Of a stretch of DNA of 64,000 nucleotides, positions 1 to 8,209 are shown piece after piece (the stretch's first letter is position 1; each line of letters begins with the position of its first letter). Where the stretch lies: positions 62,001-126,000 of the forward strand of contig JAUMVO010000002.1 in assembly GCA_030530095.1 (NCBI GenBank), read 5' to 3'. The translations under genes and the position numbers were made by a program. This DNA is from Clostridiaceae bacterium. GTDB lineage: Bacteria > Bacillota > Clostridia > Oscillospirales > Acutalibacteraceae. The notes below the pieces were generated by a model. The model was not told the DNA's origin. It ran no database searches and was given only the letters and a program-made list of their open reading frames with translations.

Positions 1-82
1 CGATAAGAGCCTTAGCCTGTGAAGGTGTGTTGTTCATTTTCCAGTTACCTGCGATAACTGCACGTCTGAGTTCTTTTTTCAT
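1..82 (-). CDS. tpiA: Triosephosphate isomerase, N-terminal end (partial)
   Basis: Only the first 27 codons lie in the window; the gene runs off the left edge. The reading from the ATG at 82 gives MKKELRRAVIAGNWKMNN, whose AGNWKMN stretch is the invariant N-terminal motif of triosephosphate isomerase and contains the active-site Asn and Lys. The enzyme interconverts dihydroxyacetone phosphate and glyceraldehyde 3-phosphate in the cytoplasm. It sits 63 bp downstream of pgk on the same strand, the usual pgk-tpi order in Firmicutes, so both are probably one transcript. An AAGGAGA-type ribosome site lies just upstream. Confidence 0.9.
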   Translation of the reverse strand, partial: MKKELRRAVIAGNWKMNNTPSQAKALI

Positions 83-145
83 AATTCAAATCTCCTTATC
101 ATAGTTTGAAGGCGAGTAAAATACTCACCTTCAATAGTTTATAAA

Positions 146-1342
146 TTAAGCCTTTTCGTTGAGAGCTGCGATGCCGGGAAGCTCCTTGCCCTCAAGGTAT
201 TCGAGCGAAGCGCCGCCGCCGGTCGAAATGTGAGACATCTTGTCGGCAAAGCCGAGCTTCTGAATAGCAGCTGCCGAGTCGCCGCCGCCGATGATTGAGA
301 TAGCGCCGCTCTCAGCAATAGCCGTTGCAACAGCTACAGTACCCGATGCAAACTGCTCCCATTCGGAAACGCCCATAGGTCCGTTCCAGATAACAGTACC
401 TGCGCCCTTAACTGCGTCAGCAAAAATCTTCTGTGTTTCCGGTCCGATATCAAGTCCCATCCAGCCGTCCGGGATATCGTCGGAATTAACTACCATAGCC
501 TCAGTGTCAGGCTTGTATTCCTTACCGACCTTATTATCAACGGGAATAAGGAACTTAACGCCCTTCTCGGCAGCCTTGTCCATCATTTCCTTGGCAAGGT
601 CAATCTTGTCCTCTTCAAGAAGAGAATTTCCGATGTTGTGACCGAGAGCCTTCATGAAGGTATATGCCATACCGCCGCCGATGATAAGAGTGTCGCACTT
701 ATCAATAAGGTTGGTGATAACGCCGATCTTGTCGGAAACCTTTGCGCCGCCTAAGATAGCAACGAGAGGTCTCTTCGGATTTTCAAGCGCGCCGCCGATG
801 AACTGAATTTCCTTCTGAATAAGGTAACCGCAGGCTGCGGGAAGATAATCGGCAACGCCTGTTGTTGAGGAATGCGCTCTGTGAGCCGAGCCGAAAGCGT
901 CGTTTACATAAAGATCTGCAAGAGCTGCAAACTTCTTCGAAAGCTCGGGGTCGTTCTTGGTCTCACCGGGCTCAAAACGAACGTTCTCAAGAAGGAGAAC
1001 CTCGCCGTCCTTAAGAGAAGCGGCAAGCGCCTGAGCGCTCTCGCCTACTACGTCGTCAGCCATCTTGACTTCCTGACCGAGAAGCTCGGAAAGTCTTGCT
1101 GCAACGGGCTTCATTGAGAACTCGGGGTTAAACTCACCCTTCGGTCTGCCGAGGTGTGAGCAAAGGATAACCTTTGCGCCGTTATCGATAAGGTATTTGA
1201 TGGTAGGAAGCGAAGCAACGATTCTCTTATCGGAAGTGATAACTCCGTTTTCCATCTTTACGTTGAAGTCGCAACGTACGAGGACCTTCTTGCCCTTAAC
1301 GTCAAAATCTTCAACTGTCATCTTGTTTAATGCACTGCTCAT
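146..1342 (-). CDS. pgk: Phosphoglycerate kinase
   Basis: The protein has 398 residues, the normal length for this glycolytic kinase, which makes ATP from 1,3-bisphosphoglycerate and ADP. Recognisable blocks are VLVRCDFNV near residue 20, CSHLGRP near 58, the nucleotide-loop GGGDSAAA near 352 and STGGGAS near 373. I place the start at the ATG at 1342 because AAAGGA lies about 9 bases upstream; a longer reading to 1366 would put that ribosome site inside the gene. tpiA follows downstream. A good promoter (1382-1410) lies 40 bases upstream, so this is the first gene of the pgk-tpi unit. Identity is secure. Confidence 0.97.
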   Translation of the reverse strand: MSSALNKMTVEDFDVKGKKVLVRCDFNVKMENGVITSDKRIVASLPTIKYLIDNGAKVILCSHLGRPKGEFNPEFSMKPVAARLSELLGQEVKMADDVVGESAQALAASLKDGEVLLLENVRFEPGETKNDPELSKKFAALADLYVNDAFGSAHRAHSSTTGVADYLPAACGYLIQKEIQFIGGALENPKRPLVAILGGAKVSDKIGVITNLIDKCDTLIIGGGMAYTFMKALGHNIGNSLLEEDKIDLAKEMMDKAAEKGVKFLIPVDNKVGKEYKPDTEAMVVNSDDIPDGWMGLDIGPETQKIFADAVKGAGTVIWNGPMGVSEWEQFASGTVAVATAIAESGAISIIGGGDSAAAIQKLGFADKMSHISTGGGASLEYLEGKELPGIAALNEKA

Positions 1343-1381
1343 AGTTTTGTATCCTTTCATAAGCAAATTTTTACGTATAGT

Positions 1382-1410
1382 ATTGTATTACATTATTGCC
1401 GATTTTTCAA
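1382..1410 (-). promoter_or_regulatory. Predicted sigma-A promoter of pgk-tpiA
   Basis: On the minus strand a TTGAAA -35 box (1405-1410) and a TACAAT -10 box (1382-1387) are separated by 17 bases, 40 bases before the pgk start. Confidence 0.65.
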
Positions 1411-1439
1411 GTATCGCCATAGGACAACCTGAGCCGAAA

Positions 1440-1460
1440 ATGCCTGAAATTTATAGGCAT
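1440..1460 (-). terminator. Possible terminator after the WYL regulator
   Basis: Six-base-pair stem ATGCCT/AGGCAT followed on the minus strand by a short T-run. It lies between the regulator and the pgk promoter. The stem is short, so this is tentative. Confidence 0.4.
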
Positions 1461-1473
1461 ATTGCACAAGTTA

Positions 1474-2479
1474 TCATATTCTGTACACCGAATTGATGTC
1501 CTCAACTCGGTCCAACAAAAGCTTTTTAAGCTCGGGAGGAGATTTGACCTCAATGCTCTTACCGAACTGCATAATCCACGACACAAGTCCGTCGTTGACT
1601 GCAATATCAACGCTTATCTTAAACTTATCATCGTTGTGCTTTCTGATACTTATTCCGTCTCCGAAACGGTCAAGTATATTCTCAATAATAGAATTGTCAC
1701 ACACAAGCTCAACCGTCTGTGGCTCGCCGGCAAACATATTGAAATGCTTGTTGACATAATCCGCCGAGTCGAACGAAATCTTATAGTCGGAAACATCCGC
1801 AAAACTGATACGCGGAGTATCGTTGAGAATGTCAACCGATTTTATGCGGTCAACGCGCGTAACCATAAGATTTGAGTAGTTACGGTTGTTACCTATAAGA
1901 TAGTAGTGATCATTTGACCAGATTAGCGCATAAGGACTGATTGTGTGGCGCTTTTCCTCATACTCAGCCCTGTTGGAATCGGCAATCTTACGCTTGCGGT
2001 AAACTATCTCAACCTGACGGTTCGACTGAATTGCCGTGTCAAGCTTATCGATAGTGTAATAAATTTTCTCGTTCGAGGTTTTAAGTCGGGAATCGACATA
2101 AACCTGCTTTTTTTATCTTGTCAGCCTGATAAATGCTGGCCAGCGAATAAATCTTGGTGAGAAGCTGTCTTGTCTTTTTCTTTGAAATAAAGTTTGCTGC
2201 CTGAACAGCGTCGCAAAGGAGGCGTACTTCGGCAAGCTCAAAGTCACGAACTCCGATATAATATCCGCTCTTGGGAGTCTTGGTCTTAAGTATATCATAG
2301 CCATATTCCTTGAGTATAGAAATATCGCGGTAAACCGATTTTCTCTCGCAGTCTATTCCCCTGTTTTTAAGATACAGAATCAGCTCCTCTGCATCTAACG
2401 GGTGCTGTTCGTCGCTGTTCTCAAGCAAATCCTTAAGCAGAAACAGAATCTTCAGCTTCTGATTGTACTGATTAGACAT
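1474..2479 (-). pseudogene. WYL-domain transcriptional regulator (YafY type), split by a frameshift in an A-tract
   Basis: The first 126 or so codons from the ATG at 2479 encode an HTH_11 type DNA-binding domain (EELILYLKNRGI...SVYRDISILKEYGYDI) and a linker, then the frame shifts and ends near 2081. The lost part stays fully open in another frame from about 2108 to 1474. It reads KQVYVDSRLKTSNEK, then a WYL domain (RHTISPYALIWSNDHYYLIG...LMVTRVDRIKS) and a C-terminal domain. Removing one A from the run of seven at 2108-2114 restores a single 334-residue protein, the usual size for this family. Such proteins sense a ligand through the WYL domain and control neighbouring genes, here most likely the GH2 gene 10 bases upstream. 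It may be a true mutation, a slippage-controlled gene or a base-call error. The start is supported by TGAGGTG overlapping the GH2 stop codon. Confidence 0.85.
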
Positions 2480-2489
2480 TGATTACACC

Positions 2490-4241
2490 TCACAGTTTAA
2501 GCTTTGAGTTAATCGCCTTAATAACTTCCTCTTCGATTTTCAGTTCCTTACGGTCGTAAGTGTAGATACCGTTGAGCTCGTTTTCAACGTCGCAGACCTG
2601 AGTATAAATCGTACCGCAAAGTCCCTTATCGATAAGGGGAAGTATCTGCTTTACAAACAGCTTTTTATAGGCGTTCGTAAGCGTGGTTTTGTTCTTGAAT
2701 TTAAGATACATACCGAAGGATTTGTTATCGGTCCAGCAATGGTTTGAAACTCTGTTCTGATAGCCGCCGAACTCGGTTATAACAAATGCGCGTCTGCCGT
2801 CAAGCTTAGGCATTTTTATAGGCACAACGTACTTATGCATACTCTTGATGTCGCCGCCGCCCTGATCGTACCAGCCGCTTGCATGGTCAACAACACGCGA
2901 GGAGTCGAGATTCTTCACGTATTTGCAGATTTTAACGGCGTCAAACTGTCCCCAGCCTTCATTGAAGGGAACCCAGCAATAGATTGAAACAACGTTATAA
3001 AGCTGGTCAATCATCTCGGCAAGCTCACGCTTGTAATCGTCGCGCGCTTCCTTCTTTTCACGCTTGAATCTTGAGTATTTTGTATCCTTAACCGTAATAT
3101 TTAGGTTGGGAAGAACGCCCGCGTAAAAGTCGCCGATATATGCGCCGCCGCTCATCATATCCTGCCAGACTATCATACCGAGTCTGTCACAGTGATAATA
3201 CCAGCGCATAGACTCTATCTTAATATGTTTACGCAGCATATTAAAGCCGAGGCGCTTCATCTCCTCGATATCGAATATCATAGCCTCGTCCGTAGGGGCG
3301 GTAAGTCCGCCGTCGGGCCAGTAACCCTGATCGAGAAGTCCGCGCTGAAAATACGGCTCGTTGTTGAGGAAAAGCCGCATCACACCGAATTTATCCTTAG
3401 CTATATTGAACTTTCTCATACCGAAATAGCTCTTGACTTTGTCAGCTAATTTTCCGTCTCTGTAGAGTTCAAGAATAACACTGTAGAGATTTGGCTCTTC
3501 GGGACTCCAGAGCTTGAAATCCTTGCCCATATCAACGGTTTCGTCGAGCGATATTTCCTCGGAAAACACCTGAGTATCGCCGTCAAAGATTTTGAGAATA
3601 TACGCGTCAAACTCTTCAACGGTAAGCTTGGATTTTATATTGACAGTACCGTTATCGATATCGGGCAGAAGCTTAAACGATTCAATTCTCGCCTCGCTGA
3701 CGCCTTCAAGCCAGACCGTCTGCCATATACCTGAGGTCGCCGTGTACCAGAAGCCGTGAGGGTGATTGTCCTGCTTGCCTCTCTGCTGCCAGCCGGATTC
3801 GGTCGGGTCGTAAACACAGACATTTACGGTGTTTTCACCGTCAACAAGATAATCGGTTATATCAAAGCCGAACGCGCAGTAGCCGCCGGTATGACTGCCT
3901 ACCTGTTCTTTATTAACATAAACCTTGCACTGCCAGTCAACAGCCTCAAAATGAAGAATAATTCTCTTACCCTTCAACGCTTCGTCAACGGTAAACTTCT
4001 TTTCGTACCAAAGCCTGTCCGAAGGTCTCAGAGGCTTTTCAACGCCTGAAAGAAGCGATTCAATCGCAAAGGGAACAATGATTTTATCTGGGTAATCCGA
4101 TACCCACTTCTCCCCTCTTGTTGCTATATGATAATTCCACTCACCGTTAAGACACTGCCAGCAATCGCGCTCAAACTGCGGATGCGGGTGATCGGATAAC
4201 GGCATAGTTAAATCAACACTGTCTGTCCATAAACTTTTCAT
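2490..4241 (-). CDS. Glycoside hydrolase family 2 protein (beta-galactosidase/beta-glucuronidase type)
   Basis: The 583-residue protein has the GH2 order: an N-terminal sugar-binding jelly roll, an immunoglobulin-like domain and a TIM barrel. The acid/base glutamate is E428 in the NEGW motif and the nucleophile is E490 in TEFGG, so the active site is complete. There is no signal peptide, so it cleaves imported beta-linked oligosaccharides in the cytoplasm. The exact sugar (galactose, glucuronic acid or other) cannot be read from sequence. An AGGAGG site precedes the ATG. The WYL regulator gene starts 10 bases after the stop and is probably co-transcribed. Confidence 0.88.
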   Translation of the reverse strand: MKSLWTDSVDLTMPLSDHPHPQFERDCWQCLNGEWNYHIATRGEKWVSDYPDKIIVPFAIESLLSGVEKPLRPSDRLWYEKKFTVDEALKGKRIILHFEAVDWQCKVYVNKEQVGSHTGGYCAFGFDITDYLVDGENTVNVCVYDPTESGWQQRGKQDNHPHGFWYTATSGIWQTVWLEGVSEARIESFKLLPDIDNGTVNIKSKLTVEEFDAYILKIFDGDTQVFSEEISLDETVDMGKDFKLWSPEEPNLYSVILELYRDGKLADKVKSYFGMRKFNIAKDKFGVMRLFLNNEPYFQRGLLDQGYWPDGGLTAPTDEAMIFDIEEMKRLGFNMLRKHIKIESMRWYYHCDRLGMIVWQDMMSGGAYIGDFYAGVLPNLNITVKDTKYSRFKREKKEARDDYKRELAEMIDQLYNVVSIYCWVPFNEGWGQFDAVKICKYVKNLDSSRVVDHASGWYDQGGGDIKSMHKYVVPIKMPKLDGRRAFVITEFGGYQNRVSNHCWTDNKSFGMYLKFKNKTTLTNAYKKLFVKQILPLIDKGLCGTIYTQVCDVENELNGIYTYDRKELKIEEEVIKAINSKLKL

Positions 4242-4298
4242 TGTTTTGCCTCCTAACCGTATTATATTTATTTTATAACAATTAATGGAATTTGTCTA

Positions 4299-4327
4299 TT
4301 GAATTTTGATTATTGTTTTGATATAAT
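4299..4327 (+). promoter_or_regulatory. Predicted promoter before the acyltransferase and tRNA-Leu(UAG)
   Basis: TTGAAT (4299-4304) and TATAAT (4322-4327) with a 17-base spacer. The spacer resembles that of the tRNA-Leu(CAG) promoter (both begin TTT and end TTTTGA or TTTTTGA), which suggests this was originally a tRNA promoter. Confidence 0.6.
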
Positions 4328-4339
4328 AACAGCAAATTT

Positions 4340-4364
4340 GCGTCCGTGCCGAAATCGGTAAATC
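4340..4364 (+). repeat. Possible decayed 5' fragment of a tRNA-Leu
   Basis: Starting 13 bases after the TATAAT box, 25 bases align without gaps to the first 25 bases of the intact tRNA-Leu(UAG) at 5423, with 16 identities. Seven of the nine differences are transitions, as expected for a decaying copy. The acyltransferase gene lies between this fragment and the intact tRNA. The match is short, so homology is an inference. Confidence 0.35.
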
Positions 4365-4387
4365 AGAACTAATGCGGTAAAAACAGT

Positions 4388-5380
4388 ATGAAGGATTTAT
4401 TAAATTGGAAAAGTTTCAGTAAATATCGGAATCAGCTTTTCGGTATAGCTATTATACTGATACTTTTGTTCCACTCAACAATATTTGTTAATTATGGAAA
4501 GTTTAGCGTTGTTTTTTCGCAGTTTAATCTCGGCGTTGAAATGTTCCTATTCCTCTCCGGTATGGGGCTTTACTTTTCTTATTCCAAAAATCCCGGTTAT
4601 CTGCAATTCGAAAAAAAGCGTTTTCTGAGTGTAGGAATTACATATCTGATAATTCCTTTGCCTTTTTGTATATGGCAAAACTTTGTTGAGAAAAGAAGCT
4701 TCCTATATTTCTTATTTGATTTAAGCTCTTTATCTTACTGGTTCAAAACAGAAAACTCTCCGGGATGGTATGTTTCCCTGGTTTTAATACTGTATATTGT
4801 TTATCCCCTGCTTTATAAGTGTATTTTCGGTAAGAGCAAAAGCACTTACAGAGCAGTAATCGTTACCTCGGTAATGATTATTGTTTTTGTTGCGTCAATT
4901 TATTATTTAAGCAGAAATACAGAACACTTCTGGTTATGTGTTGAACGCGCATATACAAGAATTCCCGTTTTTATTCTGGGCTGCTGCTGCGGTAAATTCA
5001 TATATGAAAAGCAGAAATTTGGATGGAAAACAGCACTGTTTTTCGCATTCTGTTTGCTAACGGTCGCAGCGATGAACGGCATAAACTTCAGACTTCGCTA
5101 TTTTTTAACGGTTTTACCGATAATGCTCGTAATGATAATAATCGTTTATCTGTTCACCGAAGTTTTCCGTCTGAAGCTTATCGGTCTTGTTCTCAATTTC
5201 TTCGGCGGTATAACCTTGGAGTTATACCTTGTACATAATTATATCAGCGAAGCTTTACAGTATTACAATTTGAAAAAGCCTGTATATTATCTGTTGACTG
5301 TAGTTGTTTCCGTTCCGGTAAGTTATGCTATTGCAGCAATCAGAAAGAATATATCAGCTAAGAATAAAAGCGCGCCGTAA
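4388..5380 (+). CDS. Acyltransferase family 3 membrane protein
   Basis: The 330-residue protein is almost entirely hydrophobic with about ten membrane segments. Near the N-terminus it has the RNQLFGIAIILILLFHS stretch of the acyltransferase-3 family, where the Arg and His are conserved catalytic-site features. Such proteins O-acetylate or O-succinylate cell-surface glycans in the membrane; the substrate here is unknown. The ATG lacks a strong ribosome site. The stop codon is only 42 bases before tRNA-Leu(UAG), and a likely tRNA-type promoter with a possible decayed tRNA fragment lies upstream. The gene may therefore have been inserted at this tRNA locus. The sequence is more AT-rich than its neighbours. 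A second, diverged member of the family lies at 54571-55623, also next to a tRNA-Leu. Confidence 0.8.
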   Translation: MKDLLNWKSFSKYRNQLFGIAIILILLFHSTIFVNYGKFSVVFSQFNLGVEMFLFLSGMGLYFSYSKNPGYLQFEKKRFLSVGITYLIIPLPFCIWQNFVEKRSFLYFLFDLSSLSYWFKTENSPGWYVSLVLILYIVYPLLYKCIFGKSKSTYRAVIVTSVMIIVFVASIYYLSRNTEHFWLCVERAYTRIPVFILGCCCGKFIYEKQKFGWKTALFFAFCLLTVAAMNGINFRLRYFLTVLPIMLVMIIIVYLFTEVFRLKLIGLVLNFFGGITLELYLVHNYISEALQYYNLKKPVYYLLTVVVSVPVSYAIAAIRKNISAKNKSAP

Positions 5381-5401
5381 CAGATTTCGGGAACCGCAAG
5401 A
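5380..5401 (+). repeat. 22-bp motif shared with the tRNA-Leu(CAG) locus
   Basis: The 22 bases match those at 55831-55852 at about 18 positions, including the run ACCGCAAGA. In both places the motif lies 20 to 25 bases before an intact tRNA-Leu. It could be the end of a dispersed repeat or a conserved leader element. Confidence 0.5.
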
Positions 5402-5422
5402 TGCGCGACCTAAAATAAATCT

Positions 5423-5502
5423 GCGCCTGTGGTGGAATTGGCAGACACGCAAGATTTAGGATCTTGTACGTAAGTGTGCAGGTTCAAGTCCTGTCAGGCG
5501 CA
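5423..5502 (+). tRNA. tRNA-Leu (anticodon UAG)
   Basis: The acceptor arms GCGCCTG and CAGGCGC pair fully. The D-arm (GGAATTGGCAGA) and long variable arm are those of leucine tRNAs. The anticodon stem CAAGA/TCTTG encloses TTTAGGA, giving anticodon UAG for CUA codons. The T-arm reads GGTTCAAGTCC. The CCA end is encoded (5503-5505). A terminator follows within six bases. Confidence 0.97.
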
Positions 5503-5510
5503 CCAAAAAA

Positions 5511-5538
5511 GAGATAACCTTATCGGTTATCTCTTTTT
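5511..5538 (+). terminator. Terminator after tRNA-Leu(UAG), bidirectional
   Basis: Perfect 9-bp stem GAGATAACC/GGTTATCTC with a 5-base loop, preceded by an A-run and followed by a T-run. It can serve the tRNA on the plus strand and the SDR gene (ending at 5554) on the minus strand. Confidence 0.85.
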
Positions 5539-5553
5539 ATTATGTTTCAGTTA

Positions 5554-6327
5554 TTACATGCAGGTGTAGCCGCCGTCAATAGCGAGGTTTGTACCCGTAA
5601 CGTAGCTGGAAGCCTTTGATGCGAAGAACAGAGCGGCTGTATCAAGCTCGCCTTCCTCGCCGTATCTCTCCATGGGAATCATGGTCTTTGCATTCTGCTG
5701 GAAGAAATCGCTGTTAAGAGTGTCTCTTGTAAGGTCGGTATAGAAATAACCGGGGCAGATGGAATTAACGGTAATGTTGTAAATACCCCACTCGGCCGCA
5801 AGCGCCCTTGTAAGGTTAACCACGCCGCCCTTTGCCGCGTGATAAGGTGCAGAACCGCAAATCTTGTTTCCTACAAGACCGTACATTGATGCGATGTTGA
5901 TGATTCTGCCGTACTTTGCAGGAATCATAGCCTGCTTTGCAACTGCTCTTGCAACTCTGAAAGAACCGAAAAGGTCAATGTTGAATTCATCGTTGAACTG
6001 TTCATCGGTAATATCCTGAGCGGGAGCAACAGCGCCTGTGCCTGCATTGTTGATAAGGATGTCTATTCTTCCGAAATGCTCAAGTGCCTTTGCAACAACG
6101 TCATTAACGTTGTCGGTGTCGGTAATATCACAACGAAGGGCAAGTGTCTCAACGCCGAATGTGTCGCTGATTTCCTTGCAAACCGCATCAAGCTTGTCCT
6201 GTCTGCGTGCGATGGCAACAATATTACAGCCCTGATTTGCAAGCGCCTTAGCCATCTGTACACCGAGTCCGCCCGAGCAGCCTGTTACAATGGCAACCTG
6301 TCCCTTTAAATCAAAATAATTCTTCAT
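5554..6327 (-). CDS. Short-chain dehydrogenase/reductase (gluconate 5-dehydrogenase-like)
   Basis: The 257-residue protein is a classical SDR. It has the nucleotide-binding TGCSGGLG at 15-22, NNAG near 93-96, and the catalytic triad S147, Y162 and K166 (YHAAK). It would oxidise or reduce a small alcohol or ketone with NAD(P). Overall length and the C-terminal TGTNLAIDGGY resemble gluconate 5-dehydrogenase and 3-oxoacyl-ACP reductase relatives, but the substrate cannot be assigned. AAAGGAG precedes the ATG. A strong promoter (6374-6402) and a terminator downstream make it a single-gene unit. Confidence 0.88.
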   Translation of the reverse strand: MKNYFDLKGQVAIVTGCSGGLGVQMAKALANQGCNIVAIARRQDKLDAVCKEISDTFGVETLALRCDITDTDNVNDVVAKALEHFGRIDILINNAGTGAVAPAQDITDEQFNDEFNIDLFGSFRVARAVAKQAMIPAKYGRIINIASMYGLVGNKICGSAPYHAAKGGVVNLTRALAAEWGIYNITVNSICPGYFYTDLTRDTLNSDFFQQNAKTMIPMERYGEEGELDTAALFFASKASSYVTGTNLAIDGGYTCM

Positions 6328-6373
6328 GTCTTTTCTCCTTTGAGTTATTACCCCATTTTCGGGGATTGTTAAT

Positions 6374-6402
6374 ATTATAACAATGTTTTCAGTTTAAGTC
6401 AA
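6374..6402 (-). promoter_or_regulatory. Predicted promoter of the SDR gene
   Basis: Minus-strand TTGACT (6397-6402), a 17-base spacer, and a perfect TATAAT (6374-6379), 46 bases before the start codon. A small CCCC/GGGG hairpin sits in the leader at about 6350-6364. Confidence 0.75.
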
Positions 6403-6416
6403 CCGAATTATTATAA

Positions 6417-6446
6417 TACCGGCCCGTATTTTATTACGGACCGGTA
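6417..6446 (-). terminator. Possible terminator after the hydrogenase operon
   Basis: TACCGG-CCGTA pairs with TACGG-CCGGTA around one internal mismatch, 38 bases past the hydA stop. The T-run after it is poor, so this is tentative. Confidence 0.45.
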
Positions 6447-6484
6447 AGATTTATAATGCAAAGCATTTTGCAGAAGCTAAACTA

Positions 6485-8209
6485 TTATTTGATTTTCCAA
6501 CCCTCGTGGTCGGTATGAAGCAGATGATGAGATTTTTCACCTAACGGTGCCGAAAGATATTCGCTGTACAGCTTCTGTACCGACGGGTTTTCGTGTGAGA
6601 AACGAAGCTTGCTGTCGGAGTCAAGCTTATGCAGAAGTTCGCCTCTGTATTCAAATGAATCATAGGGATGAATCGGCTGACCGCCGCCGCCTGCGCAACC
6701 GCCGGGACAAGCCATAATCTCAACGAAATCATATTCGGCCTCTCCGCTTTTTATCGCCTCGATAAGACTGCGTGTATTGTTAAGGCCGCTCGCTATTGCG
6801 CAACGCACCTTAGCGCCGCCGAAATCAAATTCAGCCTCGTTCCAGCCCTTATGATAACCTCTGACCACCCTGAAGGCGTCGGGGTCGGGATTAGCGCCCG
6901 TCGCAAGGAAATATGCCGAACGCAGAGCAGCCTCCATAACGCCGCCCGTTGTGCCGAAGATTACAGCGGCGCCCGTACCGTCGCTGAGCGGATCGTCGAG
7001 AGGCTTGTCCTCAAGTGTATAGACGTTGATGCTCGCCGCCTTTATCATCTTGACAAGCTCACGTGTGGTCAGGACAATATCGACATCCCTGCCTCTTTCA
7101 TCCGAGCCCATATTCTCATACGCAGCTTCCGCCTTTTTGGCAACGCAGGGCATAATCGAAACGCTGACTATATCCTTCGGATCTTTACCTATTTTCTCTG
7201 CAAAAAAGCTCTTGACAACTGCGCCGAACATCTGCTGCGGACTCTTTGCGGTTGAAAGCTGAGGTACAAGCTCGGGATACTGAGTCCTCATAAAACGAAC
7301 CCAGCCGGGACAGCAGGACGTGAACATCGGGAAGGTATTGTTTTCCCTGTCCGAGAAGCGTTTTAAGAATTCGCTTCCCTCCTCCATAATCGTAAGGTCT
7401 GCTGAGAAATTGGTATCAAATACATAGTCGAAGCCGAGCTGACGAAGTGCCTCGCCCATTCTGCCTATAGTCGCTTTTTCGGGTGCAAGGCCAAGTTCTT
7501 CGCCCCATGCGGCTCTGACGGCAGGCGCAACCTGAACTATCTTTACCTTGTCCTTATCGGCAAGCGCCTTGTAAAGGGTGTTCTTGTCGTCTCTTTCGTG
7601 AAGTGCACCGACGGGACAGTGAGTTATGCACTGACCGCACAGCGAGCAATCCGCCTTGTAAATTTCCAGTCCGCCCTTAACGTCAACGGTTGTTCTTGCG
7701 CCGGTTCCGCATACATCCCAGACACCGAGAGACTGAACCTTATCGCAAATCTGAATGCAGCGCATACACTTGATGCACTTTTCATTGTCTCTGATAAGCG
7801 GGAATTCGCGGTTCCACTTGATTTTTCTTATTTTCTTTTTATAAACGTCGGTTGAAAGACCGAATTCCTCAGCGAGCGACTGAAGCTGACAGTTACCGCA
7901 TCGCGCGCAGGTAGCGCAGGAATAGTCGTGTTCCGAAAGAATAAGCTCAAGCGTTGACTTTCTGGCAGCCATAACCTTCGGGGAATTGGTGTAAATCACC
8001 ATACCCTCTTCAACCGTGTTGTTGCACGCCGCTGCAAGGCGCTCCATACCTTCAATTTCAACTACACATATACGGCAGGCGCCGATTTCGTTAATATCCT
8101 TCAGGAAGCACAGCGTAGGAATAAGAATTCCGTTCTGCAGTGCGGCGTCAAGTATAGTAGTACCCTCTTTTACGGAAATGTTTTTACCGTTAATTGTTAC
8201 ATTTACCAT
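6485..8209 (-). CDS. hydA: [FeFe] hydrogenase, catalytic subunit
   Basis: The 574-residue protein has the full monomeric-type layout. It has a plant-type [2Fe-2S] domain (C34, C45, C48, C62), a His-ligated cluster (H94, C98, C101, C107) and a two-[4Fe-4S] ferredoxin domain (C145-C155 and C188-C198). The H-cluster domain carries TSCCPGW at 297-303, MPCVAKK at 353-359 and ACPGGCAGG at 500-508. Its cysteines 300, 355, 501 and 505 line up closely with those known for Clostridium pasteurianum CpI. The C-terminal LLHT stretch is the small-subunit tail. It makes or consumes H2 in the cytoplasm. The ATG overlaps the end of the upstream gene by 7 bases, so translation of the two is coupled and a joint complex is likely. 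Confidence 0.95.
   Translation of the reverse strand: MVNVTINGKNISVKEGTTILDAALQNGILIPTLCFLKDINEIGACRICVVEIEGMERLAAACNNTVEEGMVIYTNSPKVMAARKSTLELILSEHDYSCATCARCGNCQLQSLAEEFGLSTDVYKKKIRKIKWNREFPLIRDNEKCIKCMRCIQICDKVQSLGVWDVCGTGARTTVDVKGGLEIYKADCSLCGQCITHCPVGALHERDDKNTLYKALADKDKVKIVQVAPAVRAAWGEELGLAPEKATIGRMGEALRQLGFDYVFDTNFSADLTIMEEGSEFLKRFSDRENNTFPMFTSCCPGWVRFMRTQYPELVPQLSTAKSPQQMFGAVVKSFFAEKIGKDPKDIVSVSIMPCVAKKAEAAYENMGSDERGRDVDIVLTTRELVKMIKAASINVYTLEDKPLDDPLSDGTGAAVIFGTTGGVMEAALRSAYFLATGANPDPDAFRVVRGYHKGWNEAEFDFGGAKVRCAIASGLNNTRSLIEAIKSGEAEYDFVEIMACPGGCAGGGGQPIHPYDSFEYRGELLHKLDSDSKLRFSHENPSVQKLYSEYLSAPLGEKSHHLLHTDHEGWKIK

Noticed and set aside
2105-2116. Programmed -1 frameshift at the A-tract of the WYL regulator
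   Set aside because: The needed shift is +1 (or loss of one A), so the usual -1 slippery-site mechanism would not join the two parts.
6668-7255. A 195-codon plus-strand frame inside hydA
   Set aside because: It is antisense to the conserved H-cluster domain and shows no protein-like features.
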